Source: Ehretia macrophylla (lineage: Eukaryota; Streptophyta; Magnoliopsida; Boraginales; Ehretiaceae). Taken from it: DNA of 64,000 nt. The notes below the pieces were generated by a model. The model saw nothing but the letters and a program-made list of their open reading frames with translations. It was not told the DNA's origin and made no database searches. Shown piece after piece: positions 47,754 to 59,759 of the stretch. The DNA lies in the NCBI GenBank assembly GCA_037974665.1, contig CM075778.1, forward strand, positions 6,933,001-6,997,000, in the 5' to 3' direction. Each line of letters begins with the position of its first letter. The first letter of the stretch is position 1. A program made the translations under genes and the position numbers.

Positions 47754-50654
47754 ACTATATGTGCAACATAAGAAGAAATTGTCGAATTCATTCTTACTAC
47801 ACAGAGGACGGGTAGGGAAGGGACAACTTTGAATTACTATTTGGGGTTTCGAGTATTGGGGTATCAATAATGGTGGTCAGACAAACGAGAAAGTTTGTTC
47901 TTATTTGACTAATGAAGCTCCTCCTCTTATCTTACAATGAACATAGGCAGGAGTGCTGCATATGAAATGAAGAACAGCTTGTAAACCAATAGGTAGTCAG
48001 GTGTCCGGCTGCAAGACATGTGGTGGGCCCCACATGCACATGCACTCTCATAGCCGGATGCCGAACTGAAGAATTTTCCTTAGCAGAATACCTGCTCAGA
48101 GTCTCCCCAAATACGAAAAGCAGAAACTGACTGTATATGAATCCAGATGTATTAACCACCAACAGTGGCTATGCAGTATTATATCTTCTGAGCAACACTA
48201 AGACCAGGTCCTTCCAGACCCGTTCTGACTGGAAATACAAATGCAAAAGCATAGGACATAAAACTTAGCACTTCAACAAGTCATTGACAGATTAAACAAG
48301 AAAAAGATTAGAAACACCTCTTTTTGAATCAGGCAAGCAAGGCAAAATAATAATTACCAAAAGGAACCAACTTAACTGTCTAAACATAGGCAGGCACAAG
48401 CATCATCACTATGTCTGTATAAGCCTCCAGTTTCACATCACAAATAATGTGCTAAGATGTCACCTTTTCCTCTCGCTTCAATTGAACGTTCATCTCTATA
48501 CTTCACCCCAATAGAGAACCGCCATATTAGAAACTCGAAGGAAAGGATCTAGTTCTGCTTGATACTGAATTTACATTCCTGGCTAATTCCGAACAAAATA
48601 AGGAGCAGCAAATCAACTGCCTTCCAACACAATCCAGAATTATTCTACAAGTTTTCAAATTGAATAGACAGCCTAGTTAAATGATGCATACCTTCATCAA
48701 AGAAAAGACACTAACCAACTGCTATTTCAACATGGCAGAACTTTCCATGTCCATTTTGGCTGCATCTACCTGGTTGACTCTAGATATCACTAACGGGATG
48801 GTTGACTGCATAGAAGTCCATCAACTGTGGAGCAGAAGGATTTCTATATCCCCTCCCCCACCCCCCCACCCCACCCAACCAAAAAAAAAGAAAAAAAAAG
48901 TGTGCGAACTGAGATAATGGAATAAAGATAAGAGAAAACAGAAAACAATGACCAACTGCCCAGAGAGACACACACCACAAAGGCCCAAACTCGGGTTCCC
49001 ACAATCAGAACTGCTTTCAAGAACTCACTCAATGAGAGAAATTTCACGATATGTGATACATGTGTGTGCAATACATACATGTGATAAGATGTCTGTTCAA
49101 TAATGATACAATCGCTACAGAAAAATTCTGCATTCAAGTGAGTTTCAACAATAAGCTTGTTTTTAGTTTTTAATTCAATGCCTTCAATATTGTGACCTTG
49201 CAGCAGGCAAGGACAACCGAGATTAATGTGGTCATGGATTCAAAGGTTGAAAGACGATTTATTTATATATTTATTGCCTTTAACACGCAACTCACGTCCA
49301 GGGTGAACTCTTTCTTATTGAGCTTGTACATAGACATATTGTTTTTTACACCGCTGTTTGCAAGACTCAAACTCATTAGTAGCAAATAGATGTATAACTA
49401 CAATATACTCTCATCTGCATTCATATTAACAATGAAATTATAGATGTATAACTACAATATATTCTCGTCTGCATTCATATTAAAAATCAAATTATCAAGC
49501 ACCAGAAATAAACCATAACTCAGTATCTAATTTGTTTATCTTCAGTTGATCGGTAGCTTTCTGTTTTTCACTTTTGCTACTTAAATCACATATGTATACA
49601 TAAATCAAATTCAAAAATAAATAAAGAAAAACTAATGTACCTGGTTAGAGAGTGCGCGAGATTTCCAGCAAGGCTGTAAATATTGGTAAGTATTGAACCA
49701 ACCATCTTCAAGTAACGGTGCAGAATTTACAGTGCTGATGCTTTCAATGAAGATGATGATGCTAGGCCTTGCCTATCCATTAATTAACTTTTTTTGGGGT
49801 TATTTTTATGTAAAATTTTGAAGGTTTAATCAGCAGAAATTGTGTGTCTAAGAATGAAAAATATTGCAACGGATGTCAGTCACTGGGGCCCACTGACGGA
49901 CGAAAGACCTGCCCTTCCAAGAAACATTGCAAGAAGCTATTGAATCATCTCTTTGAGTGCAATGCAAGATGCAATAGCAATTCACTCACAAAGTTATAAC
50001 ATCATTTGTGTAATCAAAATTCTGCACACTATCTTGGGCAACTGTATATCATAAGGAAGATGTTTTACCATCACCCGCATATAATAAAAGTTCTTTTTAT
50101 ATAAAAACGGAATTTGAAATTTTATTAAAAAAACTTTTACTATTCAAACATCACTCGAATAACATAAAAATAGAATAAATGAAAAAAAAGAGGTGCATTC
50201 ACATATATAAGAATATAACAAGATAAAGCACTTTACATCACTGGTAGTGCTATGAGATATAGTATGAAATAGTTCATATCTAACAAGAATAAATATTAAA
50301 ACAAAATGGTTACAAAATGGTCAGTAGCAACCTGCGTTCAAAGCCCGACTTTGGCCTATCAAATCAAACGAAACCCTTTATCACTAATTGGGGTCAACTA
50401 TATGAATTTATCGACACTACTCTTTTTAACACCACTTATTTCTGTCAAAAGTCATATACTCTATTAATTCCATAAAAACAAAGTCTCGTCTAAGAATATC
50501 TCTCCAACTCATAAATTTTCAAATGCCCTTCTACGAGATACTATTTTCATTCCTTTGCACTTTCCAACCAGTGGCTACTGTCGACCAAAAACAAAAAACA
50601 GTGCCTACACTGCAGTACATTTGGCGTCCATTATACCAAAAAAATATATATATT
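47754..50654. other. Region without a supported protein gene; one candidate first exon
   Basis: On the minus strand, 49705-49641 opens with ATG (MVGSILTNIYSLAGNLAHSL) and ends at CAG followed by GTACAT, so it could be a first coding exon. No second exon in the right phase was found. A tandem-like duplication (tagatgtataactacaatat) occurs at 49387 and 49441. The rest is AT-rich with no domain-bearing ORF. Confidence 0.3.
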
Positions 50655-51395
50655 CTAAACACTTGTTTTCTCCAAAATAGCCCTAGACAATTTCCTTAAT
50701 TCCAAATCAATCTCATTAGCCAACTTTTCTTCACCCATTTTCCTCAACCCTTTACTCAAAACTTTACCCACATACTCATCCACATCAAAAGTGGACCCCC
50801 ACCCACTCTTCTTCATCAACCCATAAATCTTGACCGTCGATTCCCTCCTCTCAGCAGCAATCAAACCCTTCACCAACCTAACCAACCCCTTATCATCACA
50901 CTGAATCACACCCTCATTTTCTACCATATCACAAACCAACCAGTCAATCTCCTCAGTCAAACCTTTCTTACTCAACCCATTGACCAAGTCAGCGTAGAGA
51001 TTCAACTCCGGTTTGTATTCTGATCGGACGGCTGAGAACACTTTGAGAGCTAACTCAACATGGTCTTGTCGGATGAGCTCTTTGAAGGCGGCGATGAGGT
51101 CGGATTTGATTAGGCGTGAGAGGGTCTTGCCGACGTGGACGTCGAGGTTGGTTGTGGGTTCAGTTCTGTGGGCACGTTTCAGAGATTGGATGGCGTGGAT
51201 TGCTTCTGTGCTTAGGATGCGACCTTTGTGGAGTGGACCACGGTTGCTTCGTGGGCCGCAGTGTATGGGAGTGTAGCGGCGGTTTGTGGCGGCGGAGGGT
51301 GGCGGGTTGGGTTTTTTGGGTGGTGGTGCGAGGAAGTTAAGGTTTGAGTGTAGAGTGGAGGCCATGAACATGAGAAGTGATGCTAAAGTACACAC
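50655..51395 (-). CDS. THA8: Short chloroplast PPR protein, THA8-like (246 aa, intronless)
   Basis: An uninterrupted minus-strand ORF. The N-terminus is rich in Ser, Pro, Asn and Arg with few acids, typical of a chloroplast transit peptide. It is followed by a basic segment (RSNRGPLHKGRILSTEAIHA). From about residue 70 the protein is helical in PPR fashion, with helix pairs around LIAAFKELIRQDHVELALKV, LNLYADLVNGLSKKG and KIYGLMKKSGW. This layout and size match the THA8 group of very short PPR proteins, which bind RNA and support splicing of specific chloroplast group II introns. Which intron is targeted here cannot be read from the sequence. The longest frame starts at 51395; Met at 51371 or 51365 (MASTLHSNL) are equally plausible and look more like a normal transit peptide start. 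The tRNA-Ser gene lies 166 bp upstream on the same strand. Confidence 0.8.
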   Translation of the reverse strand: MCTLASLLMFMASTLHSNLNFLAPPPKKPNPPPSAATNRRYTPIHCGPRSNRGPLHKGRILSTEAIHAIQSLKRAHRTEPTTNLDVHVGKTLSRLIKSDLIAAFKELIRQDHVELALKVFSAVRSEYKPELNLYADLVNGLSKKGLTEEIDWLVCDMVENEGVIQCDDKGLVRLVKGLIAAERRESTVKIYGLMKKSGWGSTFDVDEYVGKVLSKGLRKMGEEKLANEIDLELRKLSRAILEKTSV

Positions 51396-51561
51396 GACCG
51401 TGATGTGGGATTAAGGTGAGAGGCTAAGGTTTTATGGTGACGATTGCTTGATGAAATGGCGGCTTTGTTAAATGACTATATCACCCTTAAGTAAAAAAAG
51501 GAAAGAAGAAAATAAAAACAAAATAAAAAAATAAGAAGAAAAATAATAGGAAGAAATAAAG

Positions 51562-51643
51562 CGTCGACAGCAGGATTCGAACCTGCGCAGGCAAAGCCCA
51601 ACAGATTTCGAGTCTGTCTCCTTAACCACTCGGACATATCGAC
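51562..51643 (-). tRNA. tRNA-Ser (anticodon CGA)
   Basis: 82 nt on the minus strand. The acceptor stem GTCGATA pairs with TGTCGAC (one T-G pair), with G as discriminator. The anticodon stem ACAGA/TCTGT encloses the loop CTCGAAA, giving anticodon CGA (51608-51610), which reads UCG. A long variable arm, typical of Ser tRNAs, and a T-arm with GGTTCGAATCC (B box) are present. No intron. T-runs about 20 nt past the 3' end (51538-51542 on the plus strand as A) can serve as the Pol III terminator. Confidence 0.96.
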
Positions 51644-51994
51644 GAGTTATTACTCTTAATTGAAGTATTTTATATTTATATTATTAACTTCTTTTTGTAA
51701 CCTTTTTTTTTTAAATACAAAAGAAGCCGTGGCAATAGTTAACCTTAGAACATCTTATTACAAAGGTCACCACTTAATTATTTTATCCATCTCTTAGGTA
51801 TTTTGTGGCACGTTATTGATGCTGAATAGTTATAGAAAATTTTAAAGGAAGTTTGAAATTTGACTTAATAATTGCATGTGTCAAAGAGGAAAAAGAAAGT
51901 TGTGCCCATGCACGTATCTGGTCTTGCACTATTGATGAATTGTGTTCTTCCGAGATATGAGTGAAATACATTATACCCTTTTGTATTTAATCAA

Positions 51995-52439
51995 AGCTCT
52001 GTTTGTTTGCGGTAAAATATTTTATCGGAAAACATTTTTCAGATTTTACTGTGTTTGGTAACACTGGAAAATTGGTCAACCGTAAAATATTTTCCAGTCA
52101 AAAATTACGGCTTCTTTTTCTTAATTTTACGGTGTTTGGTAACACCGAAAAATTGGTCAACCGTAAAATATTTTCCGGTCAACAATTGCGGCTAGTACAA
52201 AATTATGTAAAATGTTTTCATGTCCTTTGGGATAAGAAAATATTTTACCGAACTTACCGTACATCCAAACACCAGAAAATATTTTTCAGTATTCTATTTT
52301 TCAGTAAAATATTTTCCCTCAATAAGTTATTTTACGGCAAACAAACGGAGCCATATAAAATATTTTATTTTTCAGGAAAACACTTTCCACGGAAAATATT
52401 TTACACAAACAAGTTATTTTACGGCAAACAAACGGAGCC
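51995..52439. mobile_element. TIR element of the GGCTCCGTTTG family, 445 bp
   Basis: The left end AGCTCTGTTTGTTTGCGGTA and right end ACGGCAAACAAACGGAGCC are inverted. CAA stands on both flanks (51992-51994 and 52440-52442). A second right terminus ending GGAGCC at 52352 lies inside, so the element carries a duplicated end. The interior repeats CCGTAAAATATTTTCC blocks. The ORF across it is a shadow of these repeats. Confidence 0.7.
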
Positions 52440-52778
52440 CAAACTGGCACATAAATTCCTATATTTTAAAATTTTATGAAAATTTTGTGTGATATTTCGA
52501 ATATTTAACACTCGACCTAGGTTTTTAATTCTGCTAACTTAGGCTAGTAAAGACATAAATACCCTTGTTTAAAAAGATATAACAGCCCCAATTTCACTCA
52601 TTTTCACCATTTATAAAACTGTTCTCTCACCTTTCTTGAGAGGGCGAAAAACAAAAACTAGATAGAGAAAGTTCCAAACCAATCCATCAAACACAATAAA
52701 AACTTGTTCGTTTTACTTGTAATTTCAAACATTATTATTCAAAATGTAGTCCAGTATAATTAAATGACCAGCTGCTTG

Positions 52779-52956
52779 CAATGGCGGAGCCATTGGTAAA
52801 TGATTGAGAATTACAGCTCCTCACTCAACTTAAATTTTTTATAAAAAAAATATGTTTATTTTAAGAGTATTTTAAATTAAAAAATCAATTTAACCCAAAC
52901 AAATAAAAGCACAAAGGACCAACTCAAAGTATAAACATTAGATTCTCCATTGCAAA
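52779..52956. mobile_element. Possible hAT-like MITE
   Basis: The left end CAATGGCGGAGCC and right end GATTCTCCATTG are imperfect inverted repeats of the type at 3828-4044. No target duplication was found. Confidence 0.35.
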
Positions 52957-54120
52957 TGCAACTGCAGAGTTATTGTTCTCCTTATTTTTCAAACAACAAA
53001 ATTTTACGCACAATTCGATAAAACACATGGAGGTATTTTCCATTTTACTCTTCAAGATATCAAAGTTAGATATACTTGAGCTTGTTACAAGAAAATCTTA
53101 TGTAGAATTCGACCATTCATTGTTTTCATCCACAGACCTTTAAATAAATCATGGACTACACTAAATACCTTTCAACCAACTACCAAAACAACCAAAGCCA
53201 CAACAACCAGTCAAACATGTGCAAATCTATATAGGAGCCCAGTGGGGGGTCGCAACCCCCACTTACTCCAATATTTTTTTCAAAATTATGCGTACTTATT
53301 TCAATTTTTAAAAAAATAAAAAAATAAAAAAGCATGAAAAATCAGAGGGCTGGGAACAACCAGAAGTGAGGGGCTTAAATACAATGCCAGATGGTTTTGG
53401 GTTTTTGACACTTACTATTGATTTTCATGTATCTGATTAGGTTAGACTTAGACTTAGACTTAGTATACAAAGGAGGCAAAAGCCGGTGATAAACTAAACT
53501 ACTGCTCTTTTCTATTAGCAGGAGAAGTTCCCTCGGCAAAGTAGGCATCAAAAAAGTTAACCATGGATCGAGCGTTGTTCTTGTTTTGCTACCTTTACCC
53601 TTAAGCCTCTTCGGCATCTAGCTTTCACTGGATACACACCGACTTCAATTCATGCTTAAGATCCATACTTCTAGTTGATAAACCGTGAAGTGTCACTAGC
53701 TAGCATAAAATCATGCAATTATTGAACAAACTTCACCACCATCAAATACAACAGATTGCATCAAAAACATTGACGCTGGTAATGTCACAAAGGGCACAAA
53801 TTAAAAGCATGACCTTCTCCTCTACGTCCGCCCGTGGGACTTCAATGGTATCCTCTAATGGACAAGGAAAAACAGAAGTAGAAGAAATTGCGTTTGTAAA
53901 GAAATACACTGATTTATATTAACGCGATAATAACTTACAAAAGAAAACATCAAAAGAAATGGCTACAAAACAACGATGCAAAGGCTAAAAGAAGTAGTAT
54001 TGAGAATTGTCTCAAGTGAACACAAACAGCCTACGAGTAAAGGAGAGAGCTCATGATATTGACAGCCTCAAAACAAAAGGTAAAATTTTTATGCAGATAT
54101 GTTACCGAATTTGGACATCG

Positions 54121-56967
54121 CTATGAATCTCGTTCGGATATTTGAAGATATACCATTTGAGTGTACCCGTTAAATACTGAAGGATCAAGATTAGATAAGC
54201 CAAGCCTCCGGAATAAACCATATCTGCCATCTTCAACAATAGGATTTTGTGCACGCGCTGGATCATATCTTGTTTGATGAGTAAGTGAAGGACCAGCAAT
54301 GGGAGGGAGCTCCCAGTAAACTTCTAACACAGACTCAACAAACCTGCTGTTCTGAAAATGTTCTGCATAAGAGATTGGCTTATTGCTGTGGTTGAAGTCA
54401 TCACGCATCTCCCCTCGAACTCCCCACCAAGCTTCACCTGGCCCACAGAGTTCCTTTATATCCACAGCCTTCTCCCAGAATTTCTTCCTTCTTGCTCTTA
54501 TTCTGGCTTCATCACTATCTTTGAAACAGCTATGCCCACCACCTAATCCAAAGAGCGGCAAAACAGCATAAGAAACTAACCTTATTCGATTTCGGAAAAA
54601 TGGAAAGTTGAGCTTCTAGCTACGCAAAATGTCTGAACATGGAGGGTGATGTACATAGCCCTGACTTGAAAACTGTAAATTAAAATTGACTCACCTCTTA
54701 TATAGAATTGATCACATATCTGCCTGAAGGAATAATGATCTCCGGTTCCAGTATCGTAGTTGTCCTCAAACACAAGATGCCTGAATCCAGCTTTTAGTGC
54801 TTGCTTTAACCTACAAATAAATATCAAGTCAATCCAGAAGATAATAATGACAATAAGTGAAACTGAAAATTTAATTTAAATTTAACAGGCAACTACTGAT
54901 TTCTAACGTGAAACTTCTATCACAAGGAGTGGGTAGAGATGAAAAAATTGTGATTACCTTTTCAATTCATTTTGATGGTCATCAAAGAAGACAAGAACCC
55001 GACTAAGATCATTGATGCCATGCTTCTTCATCACACTTCCCCAGTCAACACTCCCGAAATCCACAAAATCCTTTCCAGCAAAGTATGTGCAATTTCCATC
55101 AACATAAGCAGGCCCCTTTGCAAGGTACTTTGCAGGATGACGAGGCGAAAGCGATAATATTGGTGTATCTGGGTTTGCCTGCCTCAAAACCCAAGTAGAG
55201 TGTCCCTTGAAAGCGCCACTCTCAATCATCAAATCAGGCTTCAGCCACCGAGCAATGAACCAAAGGCCAAAGCTGTGGTCAAAACCCATGCCATACATGT
55301 TGTTCTTGATAGGCCTTGTTTCATATATTGGCACAAACTCCTCTAGACCTTTGAGTAAATCCTTATTTGTCCATTCAACAGATTTTCCATGTTTCGATCT
55401 GCCTTTTGACAAATATAACAGTTAAATGAGTATAGACGAAGAAACTTTCATCTTCCTATGCTTCACCCCAAAATCTTCAAAAAAAGATACACAGGAATAT
55501 TTAAAATTCAGGCAGAAAACCATGGAGACATGAACGCTGAAACTGAAACAAACGCACAAAAGAAGAGCAAACCTATATAATGAAGTACTTGATGTACATT
55601 AACATAGACTTCTTCTATTCTTTTTCTTTCGTAATAAATAAAAACCTTCAACATTCCTATAGTAACTAAATGAGTATGAAGTATCCTTATTAACCATATC
55701 CAACACGATTGAAGGACGATCCAATACCGAATTACTTTAAAGGCATATATTTATCACCATTGACATGAGCAATTACCATGCCACAATTGAAAATAAAATG
55801 CAAGCACAAATTATTTCCAAAAATGTAAGCAGCCATTAATAAGAACTCAAACGCCAACCTAAAGTCTGCACCCAATCACTTCTCTAGTAGAAAAGCTATA
55901 GAATATATCATAATATCAACAATTTTCTCAACTTATCATAAAAACCTCATCAACTACGTAAAATCGAAACAAGTCACTCTTAACTTATTTAACTAGGAGC
56001 ATGAGTTGCTCATATAGACATACACGCGTGTATATATATACGTATGTATAATGTGTCACATATTCAAATTCATATTTAGCTCAACATCATTACTTCAAGA
56101 TGAAAATTAAACTTAAATTCTTACCAAAACACAAAATTCAAATTCATTCCACATGAAAAAGGAACACGAATATTTACATATACATACATACGCAGACACG
56201 AATTAAACTCAAATGCTTAGTAAAGCACGTGATTCAAATTCATATAGACATACACACGTATATATATATACGTATGTATAATGTGTCACATATTCAAATT
56301 CATATTTAGCTCAACATCATTACTTCCAGATGAAAATTAAACTTAAATTCTTACCAAAACACGAAATTCAAATTCATTCCACATGAAAAAGGAACACGAA
56401 TATTTACATATACATATATATGAATACATACAAACGCAGACACAAATTAAACTTAAATGCTTAGTAAAACACGTGATTCAAATTCATTCCACACACACAA
56501 ATTTGCACACTAAATTTCAATATTACTCAATTCAGATCTGAACAATCACTAAACCTCACATGATTTCACTAAAAAAAATAATAATAAATGCTTGCATATA
56601 TATATACATGTATGCATATATACTTACACCAAGGGACGCCGAGGGATCCGAAATCAGATTCGAGGCCATCGAAGCCGAAGAATCGCAACCGCGAGATGTG
56701 ATCCGAAGACGAAGCCGAGATGCAAACCAAGTCTTGCGTATGAACCACGAAAGATGTGACGACGATGATTATAAGGCCGATGACGAGTAGCGGCCAGAGG
56801 TAACCGGTTCGGGTCAAGTAATTGGTGACCCGCATCGCGACAGATATGTGCTTCCGCCTCTTGGATTCGTCGCCGCCGCCTTCGTCGTCGCCGACGCCGT
56901 CCTCGCTAACTTGCGCACCTCTGCGTGCAGAGAGCACTCTGTCCAGCACCGTCTTCGTTGCGCTCAT
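54121..56967 (-). CDS. Conserved plant single-pass membrane protein with methyltransferase-like core (four exons, 440 aa)
   Basis: Coding exons are 56967-56628, 55402-54958, 54810-54695 and 54542-54121. All junctions are GT-AG and in phase, for 1323 nt including TAG. Residues 1-55 are charged and Gly/Asp-rich. Residues 57-73 (LWPLLVIGLIIIVVTSF) form a transmembrane segment, so a type II orientation in the endomembrane system is likely. The luminal part has IESGAFKGHSTW (about 173-184), resembling the glycine-containing SAM-binding motif I. It also has a VLVFFDDHQNE segment and VFEDNYDTGTGDHYS, like the acidic motifs of CmcI-type or Methyltransf_24 enzymes. The C-terminal EHFQNSRFVESVLEVYWELP and GYTQMVYL blocks are strongly conserved across plant homologues as I recall the family. 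The substrate is unknown, and methyltransferase activity is inferred from fold motifs only. No lesions are seen. Intron 1 contains a 230-bp tandem duplication. Confidence 0.88.
56011..56484. repeat. 230-bp tandem duplication in intron 1 of the membrane-protein gene
   Basis: catatagacatacac, acgtatgtataatgtgtcac, ttagctcaacatcattactt and aaggaacacgaatatttaca recur in order, 230 bp apart. Both copies are over 90% alike by eye. Confidence 0.9.
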
Positions 56968-57156
56968 TTTCCGTGTCCGCTACTGTGACTGTAGTACACT
57001 CTCAGTGTGTGCGCTTTGTGTGGGAGTGATATATAATGGAGAATTTGCAATTTGGCCCCTTGAGTTTTGAATATGTTTAAAGTGAGCCCAACAGATAATT
57101 AATTGTCTATCATTTTCATCCTAAATAAAGTTAGTACACGTTTAGCTAAATTTTAT
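56968..57156 (-). promoter_or_regulatory. Presumed 5' UTR and promoter of the membrane-protein gene
   Basis: Upstream of the ATG at 56967 lies a short stretch with tatataatgg near 57030 (a TATA-like sequence when read on either strand). No other gene intervenes before the LINE insert at 57175. Confidence 0.35.
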
Positions 57157-57174
57157 TCATTTTGGGGCAATGTT

Positions 57175-57797
57175 TTTTTTTGAACCGTGAATTTCATTAC
57201 TTAATGAAAAGATACAAAGTTTAACCTATCTCTATGGGATGAAAATCAAAGTTCAGAAGTTGATATAACTGGGGGAGAAAATTGAAAATTCAGTCTAAAG
57301 ACAAAGTCCCTCTAAGCTTTTCTCTTGCTACCCAATCACAGGGCTTGTTCGCAGTTCTTATGATATGGCGAAACCTAATGTTGGTTTCGCCTTCCACAAT
57401 CTTTCGGATATCCTCCACTATGATCATTGCTCACTAGTTGGGAGCGCCACTTGGAGAATTGATTGCATTGATCATTGTTTCTACATCACTTTCGATGGTG
57501 ATGTTTGTAGGTTGGAAGTGCTTTGCAAAGAGACTGGCATTCCGAATTGCAAGGGCCTTTGCTTCTGCAGGAGAAGAACATCAAAGAGTGGCTGCTTGGC
57601 CAAAACAAATTTGTCCAGTAGAAGATCTTCCCAAGAAAGCAAAGGTTGCTTGTGATGGAGACACGAAAGCTACATCAACATTGAACTTAAGATCGTTCTG
57701 ATGGGGTGTGATCCAAGAAGAGGTAGAGTTGGAGTTTCTTTGAATCTCATTCTTCGGTGACTGATCATTTAGCATCGTGGCTCTGAGAAATTCCTGA
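57175..57797 (-). pseudogene. 5'-truncated LINE with a C-terminal plant-type RNase H domain
   Basis: Flanked by a perfect 18-bp duplication tcattttggggcaatgtt (57157-57174 and 57798-57815). The T-run at 57175-57181 is the poly-A tail of a minus-strand insertion. On that strand the sequence encodes a degraded RNase H (RVT_3) domain: DLKFNVDVAF, then GRSSTGQICFG, AEAKALAIRNA and IESDV. After a frame break it continues with RTANKPCDWVA. Reverse transcriptase and upstream parts are missing. The size and perfect duplication indicate target-primed reverse transcription by an L1-type LINE, probably fairly recent. Confidence 0.85.
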
Positions 57798-57815
57798 TCA
57801 TTTTGGGGCAATGTT

Positions 57816-58749
57816 GCCATTGATATTTAAGCCTCCATAAAGTGGATGAGAATAGATTTATTCACAACATTATAAATATAACTGTAAAGGGATAATATAG
57901 ATAGTTTATAATTATTGGATTCCGCTTATAATATTATAATCCTCACTTCAATCTTAACATTTTAAGTATTAGACTTACCATCTGTTTGTTATAAATTATT
58001 TTACATGTTTGTAGCTTTTAGTATAAAATTAATTGCTAGTTATTGTTTGTTACATAATATAATGGTTTTTTGCAAATTCTAATTATATTTCTCTTAATAA
58101 AGAAAAACTATCTTCCACTTGTGTATTGATATTTTTTTAATGACCCAATAATTACAATTTTTTTTAATCACGACATAACTTTTTAAAAACCACTCCTTAT
58201 TATGACTCAGTTATGGCAAACATGTACTTTATAAGAGATACACTAAAAATGCTTGGATGAAGTATATCTTTCTCTCTTCATCCAAAATAGGTGATTATCA
58301 AAATCAAAGTATTACTTTCATTTTTATCTTGCGGCTCTACCAATGGCTTAGAAGTTGCAAACTTTAACATGTACGAAGAGTTTTTGCTACAAAATTGATA
58401 ATTTACATTAAAGTTTGTGTCACTAATATAAGAATATATAACCATAATGCAACATAAAATGATCATTTCATTCTCTTCGTTGGCATATCAAATAGTATTT
58501 ATATTTGTTTTAGACTATGTGTTCTACTTAATCTTCTTTCCAATACTAATGAAAACCTAGACCATTTGTACTATAGATATAATGTGTACATATATGGAAA
58601 AAGGACACAAGCTTGACAGGTCAGGATGATAGGAGATAGTACTTTCTTAAGCATGATTTCTACATACTTCTATCAGCTAATTTGCTCTAACTTAATTTTT
58701 CATGATGTCAAGTGCATTGGTATTGAATTGTTTTTTAGCTTTTAAATAA
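57816..58749. other. Intergenic AT-rich sequence
   Basis: No gene, RNA or repeat structure recognised between the LINE insert and the Copia element. Confidence 0.5.
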
Positions 58750-58959
58750 TGTTGGACGAAATCAAGACCAAGACCAAAATGAAGATCGATGAAGACCAAG
58801 TCCATTCCTCTATTTTAGGTCCTTTATTCTATATTGGTTAATTAGTTTTCTACTTTTGTGTATATTTTAAATTTAATTAGTTTCCTACTTTTGTGTATAT
58901 TTTAAATTTAGATCCCTTTGTAATATGTTATCTCCTATCGTGATCACCATTCTTTCACA
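58750..58959 (+). repeat. 5' LTR of the Copia element (210 bp)
   Basis: Begins TGTTGGACGAAATC and ends TTCTTTCACA. Compared with the 3' LTR it lacks one copy of a 30-bp repeat (aattagtttcctacttt) and a segment of about 60 bp before the shared end. Confidence 0.9.
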
Positions 58960-58970
58960 TGGTATCAGCA
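58960..58970 (+). promoter_or_regulatory. Primer binding site of the Copia element
   Basis: TGGTATCAGC directly follows the LTR and is complementary to the 3' end of initiator-methionine tRNA, the usual Copia primer. Confidence 0.85.
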
Positions 58971-59006
58971 TAATAAAATCATTTTTTTCTCTACATTTTC
59001 TTCACC

Positions 59007-59695
59007 ATGTCTCATGAAAATCATCCCACTGACATCACGCCACCATCATCATCAACACCTATCAAAACAGATCCTTATGCCATTTATCAGTTAGATAGCC
59101 CTTCTACTGTTCTTGTTACACCTTTATTGATAGGAGACAATTATGGATCATGGAGTCATGCAGTGACAATGGCACTTCATGCAAAAAGCAAGCTGGGTTT
59201 TGTTGATGGGTCACTTCCAATTCCTAAGGAGAAAGATGATATTTCCAACTGGGAACGATGTAATGATTTGGTTGGAAGTTGGATTCTTAATTTAGTCTCA
59301 CCTGAGATCCGTCCAAGTATCTTGTATGCTGAAACTACAGCACAAATTTGGACAGATCTTAAGGATAGTTTTTCTCAATCAAATGCTCCTAAGATCTATC
59401 AATTGAAATAATCAATTTATGTCCTCAGGTAGGAAGGTATGTCAGTTTCATAATATTTCAAGCAACTCAAATCCTTATGGGACGAACTCAATTCCATTGT
59501 CTCTGTCACTCCATGTATTTGTGGTAATGCTAAAAGCATTATTGATCACCAAAATCAAGATCGTGCCATGGAGTTTCTTCAAGGACTCCATGATCGTTTT
59601 TCAGCTATTCGCAGTCAAATTCTCTTGATGGAGTCGTTCCCTTCAATTCAGTGTATCTACAATTTGGTACGTCAAGAAGAAAAAACAACAAGAGA
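59007..59695 (+). pseudogene. Copia gag remnant
   Basis: It starts MSHENHPTD at 59007 and contains the Copia gag signature LIGDNYGSWSHAV and FVDGSLPIP. The frame stops at TAA (59409-59411) and resumes shifted, with YFKQLKSLWDELNSI and FLQGLHDRFSAIRSQIL, down to a TAA near 59695. Gag forms the virus-like particle of the retrotransposon. Confidence 0.85.
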
Positions 59696-59759
59696 TTAAT
59701 ATTTGAACAACTCCTACCATTGATTCAGTAGCGCTTCAGGCATTTAAACCACCTTCTCG

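Larger units (their letters stand above)
51644..54120. other. Intergenic region with a TIR element
   Basis: It contains the TIR element at 51995-52439 and a possible hAT-like MITE near 52779-52956. A segment at 53375-53922 has short ORFs but no recognised domain, and may include the 3' UTR of the downstream gene. No other gene is supported. Confidence 0.5.

Noticed and set aside
47932..48162. 76-aa minus-strand ORF
   Set aside because: No motif or splice context; composition like UTR or intergenic DNA.
50355..50420. ggggtcaactatatgaat phrase
   Set aside because: Recurring plant repeat wording, but too short here to define an element.
52003..52492. 158-aa plus-strand ORF
   Set aside because: Made of repeated CCGTAAAATATTTTCC blocks of a TIR element, giving repetitive Lys/Phe/Tyr peptides.
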